From Negativicutes bacterium UBA1444 (GTDB lineage: Bacteria > Bacillota > Negativicutes > UBA1444), in contig DCTI01000250.1 of assembly GCA_002329525.1 (NCBI GenBank), positions 7,455-13,164 on the forward strand: a DNA stretch of 5,710 nt, written 5' to 3'. Shown in pieces: positions 1-5,058 of the stretch. The first letter of the stretch is position 1, and each line of letters opens with the position of its first letter. A program made the position numbers and the translations under genes. The notes beneath the pieces were generated by a model. The model searched no databases and had not been told where the DNA came from. It saw only the letters and a program-made list of their open reading frames with translations.

Positions 1-931
1 CCACCCGCTGTTCCCGCAGCCGGTCCGCCAGTTTCGCCACAAAGGCCGTCAGACGGTCCTTGTCGTCATCATAGACATTTTCGAAATCGATATTGATGCC
101 GTCCAGATCGTACAGCGCCGTAAACAGCAGCAGTTGACGCACCGTCCGGTCCTGCGCCGCGTCATCCGCCAGGAACTCCTTGGTCAGGTCGGGATCGAAG
201 CTGTTGGAAATCAGGGGCCAGACCTTGTAGCCCTTGTCATGCGCATCCTGCACGTATTTCCAGTCGGCCTTGCTGGCCACCGTTCCCCGGTTGTCCGTCA
301 CCGCGAACCAGGTCGGTGAAATCACTGTCAGGCCCGGAATCTTCTCTTCCTGGGCCAGATCGGCCGGTTCGCCCAGAACATGGTCCCAGACCAGGCTGAT
401 TTTGCCGGTCGGCTGAAACGGCTGCCGGAGTTTGCGCAAACCGGGAGCGGCGACTCCAACAGCGTTCGTCGAATCGGCGATTTGGGCGACGACCAGGCGT
501 TTCCCGTCGTCGGAACGACCGATGGTGATGCCCAGCAGTTTTTCCAGCCCGCGAAGATTAATATGCGGCGAACCGAAAACCGGTACCGCATTGACGCGGA
601 AATCCACCCCGTCCTTGATCAGTTCCGTAAGGCGCGGAGTTTCCAACGCAAACTTCGGCGCGGCCACGGTGACGGTCAAGCCGGCACCATCCGCAGCCAC
701 CAAATAGTCCCGATTCAGATAGTCGGTCACCGCCGCCAGCGGCACGAGTACTTCATGCCGACGGACATACGCGGACAGGGCGGTGTCGACCACGGTCCCG
801 TCCGCCTGACGGATCGTCAGTGGAACATACGGATCGGCGAACTCCGCCTCAGTCAGCACGGGGGCGGCTTTGGTGCAGCCCGGCAACGCCAGCAGCAACA
901 AAACCAGAAACGACAAAACAACCTTTTTCAC
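1..931 (-). CDS. Lipoprotein with copper-amine-oxidase-like N-terminal domain and GH18 (YaaH-like) domain, 3' end missing
   Basis: The reverse strand is open from a GTG at 931 to the left edge (310 codons, no stop). AAAGGA at 939-944 ends 7 nt before the GTG, which supports this start. Residues 1-19 form a lipoprotein signal: two lysines, a leucine-rich core, then lipobox L-P-G-C with Cys19 as the lipidated residue, so the protein is probably membrane-anchored outside the cell. Residues about 35-160 resemble the copper amine oxidase N-terminal-like domain common in Firmicute surface proteins (two segments of the VLVPLAAV / INLRGLEKLLG type). From about 178 the sequence matches YaaH-like glycoside hydrolase family 18, with SPTWF near 215 and DGINIDFEN at 277-285. 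This is the GH18 DxxDxDxE motif with Asn280 at the second Asp; Asp282 and the catalytic Glu284 are kept. Family members cleave N-acetylglucosamine-containing polymers such as peptidoglycan, often in spores. It is the third gene of the ybaK run, 26 bp after the NlpC/P60 gene. The family call is firm; the substrate is inferred. Confidence 0.88.
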   Translation of the reverse strand, partial: MKKVVLSFLVLLLLALPGCTKAAPVLTEAEFADPYVPLTIRQADGTVVDTALSAYVRRHEVLVPLAAVTDYLNRDYLVAADGAGLTVTVAAPKFALETPRLTELIKDGVDFRVNAVPVFGSPHINLRGLEKLLGITIGRSDDGKRLVVAQIADSTNAVGVAAPGLRKLRQPFQPTGKISLVWDHVLGEPADLAQEEKIPGLTVISPTWFAVTDNRGTVASKADWKYVQDAHDKGYKVWPLISNSFDPDLTKEFLADDAAQDRTVRQLLLFTALYDLDGINIDFENVYDDDKDRLTAFVAKLADRLREQRV

Positions 932-957
932 ATTCTCATCCTTTCAGTTCCGGTTCA

Positions 958-1635
958 TTAAAACAGTCGCCGCGCACCGAGATAGCGGCTGCTCCAATAG
1001 GGATCGGACAAGGCGGCGACCGTCACTCCCGTCCCGGAATTGGCAGCCACAAACCGGTCGTCGCCGACGTATATTCCGTCATGGGAAGCGCCCGGCTCGT
1101 ACGTCTCAAAAAACACCAGATCGCCGGGCTGCAAATCGGCCCGCATGACTTTGCGGCCCAACTCGTACTGCACATCGGCGGTCCGGGGCAGATTCACGCC
1201 GATCTGCCCGAATACATACTGGACAAACCCGGAACAGTCAAACCCGGTGGGAGTGGCGCCGCCCCACACATACGGCACGCCGCCGAAGCGCAGGGCAATA
1301 TTGAGCAGGCGGGCCACCTCCTGTTTTCCGTAGTTGCCGCCTTTGCCGTAATCCATCAGGAAATGCCAGGTGATCTCGTCCACCACGCCGGTCTGGTTGA
1401 GCCGGGCCTCCTTCTGATAGGTCAGTACCGCCCGGGTGGTCCGCTCGTCAAACTCGCTGGTCGCCTTGGGAATGTTGTAGCCAAGATCGATCAGGCGCAA
1501 CTGGATCGCCAGCACCCGGTCCCCCACGTCGCCTTCCTGCGCCGTCGCCGCCCAGACGAGGGGACTGCCGGCGAAGGACGCGAGATACAGCGTCAGAAGA
1601 CTGCCAATAACTCCTTTAACAACCTTGTTGGACAT
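958..1635 (-). CDS. Secreted NlpC/P60 peptidoglycan endopeptidase with PG_binding_1 domain
   Basis: This 225-residue protein has a signal peptide (residues 1 to about 30, ending VWAA-TA), a peptidoglycan-binding type 1 domain (about 36-95, with GDRVLAIQLRLIDLGY and FDERTTRAVLTYQ), and an NlpC/P60 domain (about 104-225). The NlpC/P60 domain shows PYVWGGATPTGFDCSGF with nucleophile Cys134, LQPGDLVFF (168-176) and SHDGIYVG with His185. NlpC/P60 enzymes usually cut the D-Glu-to-diamino-acid bond of stem peptides outside the membrane. The third catalytic position, usually His in an 'IHA' context, reads F-V-A-A-N (195-199), so Ala stands where His is expected and Asn199 is the nearest polar residue. 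The ATG at 1635 lies within the 3' end of the ybaK-family gene (20-bp overlap), with a weak GGGGA at 1644-1648 eight nt upstream, so translation is probably coupled. Domain calls are firm; bond specificity is inferred. Confidence 0.93.
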   Translation of the reverse strand: MSNKVVKGVIGSLLTLYLASFAGSPLVWAATAQEGDVGDRVLAIQLRLIDLGYNIPKATSEFDERTTRAVLTYQKEARLNQTGVVDEITWHFLMDYGKGGNYGKQEVARLLNIALRFGGVPYVWGGATPTGFDCSGFVQYVFGQIGVNLPRTADVQYELGRKVMRADLQPGDLVFFETYEPGASHDGIYVGDDRFVAANSGTGVTVAALSDPYWSSRYLGARRLF

Positions 1636-2164
1636 TCATTGCGTCCCCGTTGTCCGCGCCCGCCCCGCGCCCGATTTCACCGACCGTAGCACGGGTGGCC
1701 TGCACCAGGTCCTGCGGCCGCAGCAAAATCTGCATTCCCCGCATGCCGGCGCTGACGCAAATGGAAGTCTGGTCCAATGCCGTGTGGTCCAAATAGACAG
1801 GATAGTTTTTCTTAGCGCCCAACGGCGACACTCCACCCCGGATATATCCCGTCAGGGGCAGCACCTCGTTCAGATGAACCATCTCGACCCGTTTGTTGCC
1901 GCTGACAGCCGCCAACGCCTTCAGGTCGAGTTCCGCGCCGCCAGGTACCACGGCCATGATCACCCCGGTCTTGTCCCCACGCGCCACCAAAGTTTTAAAC
2001 ACCCGTTCCAGCGGCAAACCGACCTTGCCGGCAACATTGCCGGCGCTCAGATCGGTTTCATCCACTTCATATTCCCGGATTTCGTATTCAATTTTCAGTT
2101 TGTCCAGTAATCTGGCTGCATTGGTCTTTTTCATAATAAATAGTAATTCTTGACGAAACGTCAA
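1616..2164 (-). CDS. ybaK: YbaK/EbsC-family Cys-tRNA(Pro) deacylase
   Basis: The product (182 residues from the TTG at 2164) matches the YbaK/EbsC aminoacyl-tRNA deacylase family. These enzymes work in the cytoplasm and hydrolyse Cys mischarged onto tRNA(Pro) by prolyl-tRNA synthetase. Visible landmarks are NAARLLDKLKIEYEIREYEV near the N-terminus, RVFKTLVARGDK with the conserved lysine at 57, LTGYIRGGVSPLGAKK (104-119), and a C-terminal SAGMRGMQILLRPQDL segment. Two starts are possible. The TTG at 2164 has a strong AAGGAGGT, though only 3 nt separate GGAGG from the codon. The ATG at 2134 gives the N-terminus usual for the family (MKKTNA..., 172 residues) but has no SD near it. I use 2164 because no other start serves that SD; the family alignment favours 2134. 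It heads the minus-strand run, and a putative promoter lies at 2194-2222. It overlaps the NlpC/P60 gene by 20 bp. The family is clear; substrate identity (Cys versus another misacylated tRNA) is inferred. Confidence 0.9.
   Translation of the reverse strand: MTFRQELLFIMKKTNAARLLDKLKIEYEIREYEVDETDLSAGNVAGKVGLPLERVFKTLVARGDKTGVIMAVVPGGAELDLKALAAVSGNKRVEMVHLNEVLPLTGYIRGGVSPLGAKKNYPVYLDHTALDQTSICVSAGMRGMQILLRPQDLVQATRATVGEIGRGAGADNGDAMNVQQGC
2150..2164 (-). promoter_or_regulatory. Small inverted repeat covering the TTG start of the ybaK-family gene
   Basis: TTGACG-AAA-CGTCAA is a perfect inverted repeat with 6-bp arms and a 3-nt loop. In the minus-strand transcript it would form a small hairpin that contains the TTG start codon and sits between the strong SD and the downstream ATG at 2134. 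It could influence which start is used, or it could be a protein-binding half-site pair. The stem is short, so a function is only a possibility. Confidence 0.35.
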
Positions 2165-2166
2165 AG

Positions 2167-2174
2167 ACCTCCTT
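2167..2174 (-). promoter_or_regulatory. Strong Shine-Dalgarno site of the ybaK-family gene
   Basis: Read on the minus strand this is AAGGAGGT, a near-perfect match to the 16S rRNA tail. GGAGG ends 3 nt before the TTG at 2164 and 33 nt before the ATG at 2134. The spacing is short for the first and far too long for the second. No other canonical start codon lies between, so this site is the main evidence for the TTG start. Confidence 0.65.
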
Positions 2175-2193
2175 GGTTGATGGATATATATGA

Positions 2194-2222
2194 ATCATAG
2201 CAGGAAACCGGCGGTTTGTCGT
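2194..2222 (-). promoter_or_regulatory. Putative extended -10 promoter for the ybaK / NlpC-P60 / GH18 run
   Basis: On the minus strand there is ACGACA (2222-2217), a 17-nt spacer, then TATGAT (2199-2194). TG-C stands directly before the -10 box, giving the extended -10 pattern TGnTATGAT. The -10 differs from consensus at one base and the -35 is weak, as is common with extended -10 promoters. A transcript would start near 2187, leaving a short leader before the SD at 2167-2174. The assignment is by pattern only. No equally good promoter was found for the divergent plus-strand genes. Confidence 0.5.
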
Positions 2223-2236
2223 CCAATAATTATTGG
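2223..2236. repeat. Perfect 14-bp palindrome in the divergent control region
   Basis: CCAATAATTATTGG is identical to its own reverse complement. It abuts the -35 box of the putative minus-strand promoter and ends 1 nt before the ATG at 2238 of the radical SAM gene. This position would suit a regulator that affects both directions. An uninterrupted AT-rich palindrome of this length is unusual in GC-rich surroundings, but there is only one copy in the window and no regulator gene nearby. Confidence 0.45.
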
Positions 2237-2237
2237 T

Positions 2238-3182
2238 ATGAATAAACCGCAAGTTGAAGAATTTTTGACCCCGCTCCGTTCCTGCCGCCTCTGTCCCCGC
2301 CGCTGCGGCGTCGACCGGACTGCCGGTCAAACCGGGTTCTGCCGCGCCGGCGCATTGCCGCGCGTCGCGCTGGCTTCGCTCCACCATTGGGAAGAACCGT
2401 GCATTTCCGGCACGCGGGGGTCGGGTACCGTTTTCTTTTCCCGCTGCAATTTGGCCTGCGTATTCTGTCAAAACCGCTCCATCAGCCAGCAGGACCGGGG
2501 AGCCGATATTCCCGTCGACCGGCTGGCCGCCATTTTTCTGGAGCAACAGCAGCGGGGAGCACACAATCTCAACCTGGTGACGCCCACCCCCTATGTTCCC
2601 CAAATCATCGCGGCCCTGGCGCTCGCCCGGGATTCCGGTTTCCATCTGCCGGTCGTCTATAACACGGCCGCCTATGACAGTCTGGAAACCATCGAAGCAT
2701 TGCGGGGCTGGGTCGACATCTATCTGCCGGACCTGAAATATTGCGACGAGACCCTGGCAGTCCGTTATTCCCGAGCGCCGGGTTATTTTTCCCATGCCAT
2801 TCGGTCGATCTCTGCCATGATCCAGCAAGTGGGCGATTGCGTGTTCGATGAAGAAGGGTTACTGCGGCAGGGTATCATCATCCGCCATCTGGCCCTGCCC
2901 GGCCAGGCCGAAGACTCGCGCCGGATCTTGCGGGCGATCCGGGAAAACTTCGGTCCGGACATCTGGTTCAGCCTGATGAATCAATATACCCCGCAACCGG
3001 GAATGGGGGATTATCAGGAGCTGGAACGCCCGCTGTCGGCGGCCGAGTATGACGGGTTGATCGATTTCGCGTTGTCGCTGGGCCTGGAAAACGGCTTCAT
3101 TCAGGAAGGAGGCACTGCTTCGGAGTCCTTCATCCCATTCTTCAATCTCGACGGCGTAATACCCGGCGGCAACCCGCCATGA
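2238..3182 (+). CDS. Radical SAM protein of the PflX / COG1313 type (pyruvate-formate-lyase-activase-like)
   Basis: From the ATG at 2238 the product has 314 residues. The radical SAM cluster motif is SRCNLACVFCQN, with Cys70, Cys74 and Cys77 (CxxxCxxC) that should hold the 4Fe-4S cluster used to cleave S-adenosylmethionine. A second cysteine set lies at the N-terminus: CRLCPRRC (16, 19, 23) and GFC (35). This set is characteristic of COG1313 proteins, named PflX by resemblance to pyruvate formate-lyase activases; their substrate is not established. Other family-like segments are LNLVTPTPY, VDIYLPDLKY, IRHLALPG and FSLMNQYTPQP. An in-frame ATG at 2190 would add 16 residues, but these fall in AT-rich sequence over the minus-strand promoter and do not look like family sequence; neither start has a clear SD. 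Its stop overlaps the next gene's start by 4 bp (ATGA). The protein is presumably cytoplasmic and oxygen-sensitive. The family is firm; the function is unknown. Confidence 0.92.
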   Translation: MNKPQVEEFLTPLRSCRLCPRRCGVDRTAGQTGFCRAGALPRVALASLHHWEEPCISGTRGSGTVFFSRCNLACVFCQNRSISQQDRGADIPVDRLAAIFLEQQQRGAHNLNLVTPTPYVPQIIAALALARDSGFHLPVVYNTAAYDSLETIEALRGWVDIYLPDLKYCDETLAVRYSRAPGYFSHAIRSISAMIQQVGDCVFDEEGLLRQGIIIRHLALPGQAEDSRRILRAIRENFGPDIWFSLMNQYTPQPGMGDYQELERPLSAAEYDGLIDFALSLGLENGFIQEGGTASESFIPFFNLDGVIPGGNPP

Positions 3183-3388
3183 GCAAAAATCCGCGTCGTA
3201 TTTCCTGCCATTGGTGCCAACATTTTTATGTCACCTGGGACAATTCTTTTCCTTATGGCTGTCGGGCGATGGGCTTCAAGGGAAAAATCATGCCCTCCCT
3301 GATGGTGTTCCAGGCTTCCGGCCAAGCCTGCCTGTCCTATTCCGAAAAGAAAGGTCCAGCAAACCCGGAGCCGGACAAAATACCTTGA
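3179..3388 (+). CDS. Small four-cysteine protein of unknown function, coupled to the radical SAM gene
   Basis: This is a 69-residue protein whose ATG overlaps the stop of the radical SAM gene (ATGA), so translation is probably coupled. It has no signal peptide or membrane segment. Four cysteines at 10, 13, 28 and 51 (CHWC ... YGC ... QAC) look like a metal site, most likely zinc. His11 and His15 are nearby alternatives. The middle reads HFYVTWDNSFPYGCRAMGF, followed by KGKIMPSLMVFQASGQAC, rich in aromatic and Gly residues as in a compact conserved domain. The last 15 residues are Pro/Lys-rich and probably disordered. I do not recognise a named family with confidence. The arrangement suggests a partner or accessory of the radical SAM protein, but that is inference from position. 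Coding is supported by the overlap, the motif spacing and the tight packing before the next gene's SD. Confidence 0.8.
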   Translation: MSKNPRRISCHWCQHFYVTWDNSFPYGCRAMGFKGKIMPSLMVFQASGQACLSYSEKKGPANPEPDKIP

Positions 3389-3394
3389 GAATAT

Positions 3395-3399
3395 GGAGG
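3395..3399 (+). promoter_or_regulatory. Shine-Dalgarno site that fixes the TTG start at 3407
   Basis: GGAGG lies 7 nt before the TTG at 3407 and just after the stop of the small cysteine protein. The nearby ATG at 3393 is in another frame and overlaps the SD, so the TTG is the start. The signal peptide begins right there. Confidence 0.75.
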
Positions 3400-3406
3400 A
3401 ACTTCA

Positions 3407-5044
3407 TTGGCCAACTACACGAAAAAGCTTGTCACTCTCGGACTATCTTGTCTGCTGCTGGGCCTTCCTGTTGCACCGGCCCGAGCCATCGAACCCGCCC
3501 AGGCGGTTCCGCCGCCGCCGTTTTACATCAACGGCCGGGCCGCTGGCGCCGATTCCGGCGAACCCTTGAATGACTTGAAGGAAGTCGCCGCCTGCCCGGC
3601 CCTGCCCGGTTACCGGCGGATTATAGACCATGCCCACGGCTATTCCGTTTGCATCCCGGCCGGCCTGACCCCCGACTTTTCCCTGTCAGCCGTGCGCAGT
3701 TCCTTCGGCGACGGTCCCACCCGGATCGAAGTCTACGCCGACAACTTCACCGAATCCGTGTCCAATCCGCGCGACTATATGTATTACGCCAACAAATTCC
3801 TTGATTCTTCGCCGCGTCATCATCTCGCCGTCCGGGAAACCTTCCAGTGGAACGGTTTCACCGTCAACCGTATCAAGTGGTCGCGCGCCCCGCTGACGGC
3901 CGTTCCCGGCGATCGCAACCATTATGCCAGCCTGGAAGTGTTGCGCTACCCGGATCAGGCCTATACCATCTTCATCAAGTCCGCCGAGCCCATCGACAAC
4001 GACCTGGAGATTTTGCACAGCTTTCAGCTGGCCGAGCGGCGCGGCGCTCCCGGCATCTTCCGCCAGCCAGCCCCGGCCAAAACGAAGCTGAGTAAGGAAA
4101 CCCAGGCGTTTCAGGCCAAATATTTCGGCCAGGCGAGTCCATTGCGTTGGGGCTATTTCGACTGCATCGCGCCTGAACGCCTGCGGCAGGTCAAAGAACT
4201 GGAAGCGCGTCTTGGCTACAAGTTCGGCTTCATTCTCCGCTATCAGTCGCTGGATGAGCGGGTGCCTCTGGCGGGTCTGCGGACCGGCTTTGCCGACGGC
4301 CGGTTTGTCGAGCTGACCATGCAGACCACGCACGCCGACACGGTCAACGCGCTCTTGGCCGGCTCGAACCGGGGAAACCAGGATCTCATGTACGACATTC
4401 TCGACCGACAATATGACGAGTATTTCCGGGAATATGCCCGGGCCCTGAAGGAATTCGGCCATCCGGTGCTGTTCCGCCTCAACAATGAAATGAACGGCGA
4501 CTGGTGCTGGTATTCGGCGATGTACGCCGGTAAGGACACCGATATTTACAAGGCGGTTTGGCGTCACATCCACAAGCTGTTTGACGAAGCCGGCGTTGAC
4601 AATGTACTGTGGGTCTGGAATCCCCACGACGTATCCCTGCCCGACTTCAAATGGAATCACCCGCTGATGTACTATCCCGGCGACGATGTGGTCGACATCA
4701 TCGGCATCACCGGCTACAACACCGGCACCTATTTCCCCGGCGAACAATGGCGCAGTTTCCATGACATCTACAAGCCGGTTATCGTCGACTATTCCGACTG
4801 GTTCGACAAACCGTTCATGATCACCGAGTTCGGCTCGAATTCCGTCGGCGGCGACAAAGTCGCCTGGATCAACGACATGTTCCGGGAAATGCCGCAGTAT
4901 GACCGCATCAAGGTCGCCATCTGGTGGAGTTGGACCGATTGGGATGAAGCCGGCCGCCCCGGCCGCATCTATCTGCTGGATGAAAATGATGCCACCACGG
5001 AAGCCTTCCGTCGCGGGTTGAAAAACTACCTCCCGCAAAAATAA
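3407..5044 (+). CDS. Secreted two-domain protein: unnamed N-terminal domain plus GH26-like glycoside hydrolase
   Basis: The 545-residue product starts at TTG 3407. Residues 1-27 form a signal peptide (KK, a Leu-rich core, cleavage after APARA), so it should be exported. A Pro-rich stretch follows, then a domain at about 66-208 that I cannot name, with HGYSVCIPAGL, DFSLSAVRSSF, VNRIKWSR, AVPGDRNHYASLE and IDNDLEILHSF. Its strand-rich pattern ending in 'ILHSF' is loosely like PsbP/DUF1795-type folds. From about 246 (LRWGYFD) to the C-terminus lies a clan GH-A glycosidase most like GH26. Glu361 in FRLNNEMNGDW is the predicted acid/base and Glu474 in MITEFGSNS the predicted nucleophile, 113 residues apart, with WWSWTDWDE near the end. 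GH26 enzymes mostly cut beta-1,4-mannans and some beta-1,3/1,4-glucans or xylans. Asn360 stands where many GH26 enzymes have His. A related gene follows after 14 bp. The fold and catalytic pair are well supported; the substrate is unknown. Confidence 0.9.
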   Translation: MANYTKKLVTLGLSCLLLGLPVAPARAIEPAQAVPPPPFYINGRAAGADSGEPLNDLKEVAACPALPGYRRIIDHAHGYSVCIPAGLTPDFSLSAVRSSFGDGPTRIEVYADNFTESVSNPRDYMYYANKFLDSSPRHHLAVRETFQWNGFTVNRIKWSRAPLTAVPGDRNHYASLEVLRYPDQAYTIFIKSAEPIDNDLEILHSFQLAERRGAPGIFRQPAPAKTKLSKETQAFQAKYFGQASPLRWGYFDCIAPERLRQVKELEARLGYKFGFILRYQSLDERVPLAGLRTGFADGRFVELTMQTTHADTVNALLAGSNRGNQDLMYDILDRQYDEYFREYARALKEFGHPVLFRLNNEMNGDWCWYSAMYAGKDTDIYKAVWRHIHKLFDEAGVDNVLWVWNPHDVSLPDFKWNHPLMYYPGDDVVDIIGITGYNTGTYFPGEQWRSFHDIYKPVIVDYSDWFDKPFMITEFGSNSVGGDKVAWINDMFREMPQYDRIKVAIWWSWTDWDEAGRPGRIYLLDENDATTEAFRRGLKNYLPQK

Positions 5045-5046
5045 TT

Positions 5047-5056
5047 GGAGGTGATC
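5047..5056 (+). promoter_or_regulatory. Near-perfect Shine-Dalgarno site before a gene with no canonical start
   Basis: GGAGGTGATC matches ten consecutive bases of the 16S rRNA anti-SD complement. GGAGG ends 7 nt before the in-frame ACG at 5059, the same spacing as in the upstream paralogue (7 nt to its TTG). The next in-frame codon, TTA, is 10 nt away. No in-frame ATG, GTG or TTG lies within normal SD range. Confidence 0.75.
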
Positions 5057-5058
5057 CT

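Noticed and set aside
328..591. 87-codon minus-strand open frame inside the GH18 lipoprotein gene
   Set aside because: It is in a different frame from the lipoprotein, which runs unbroken from 931 to the window edge with its own SD.
380..961. 193-codon plus-strand open frame across the GH18 lipoprotein
   Set aside because: It is antisense to the lipoprotein, whose lipobox and DGINIDFE motif establish the minus strand as coding.
820..1689. 289-codon plus-strand open frame across the NlpC/P60 gene
   Set aside because: It is antisense to a well-supported NlpC/P60 protein and spans the junctions of all three minus-strand genes; no domain features.
2150..2190. Plus-strand promoter using TTGACG (2150-2155) and TATATA (2185-2190)
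   Set aside because: The spacing is 29 nt, far from 16-18, so the two boxes cannot form a standard sigma-A promoter.
2190..2237. Upstream ATG adding 16 residues to the radical SAM protein
   Set aside because: No SD, AT-rich, overlaps the minus-strand promoter and palindrome, and the residues do not resemble the family's N-terminus. It is not excluded.
2088..2828. 246-codon minus-strand open frame across the divergent region and the radical SAM gene
   Set aside because: It is antisense to the CxxxCxxC radical SAM coding sequence and overlaps the ybaK start region; its composition is not protein-like.
3686..5038. 450-codon open frame on the minus strand antisense to the GH26-like gene
   Set aside because: The plus strand codes a clear signal peptide and a GH26 catalytic pair. 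The antisense frame is a product of GC-rich codon bias and shows no recognisable domain.
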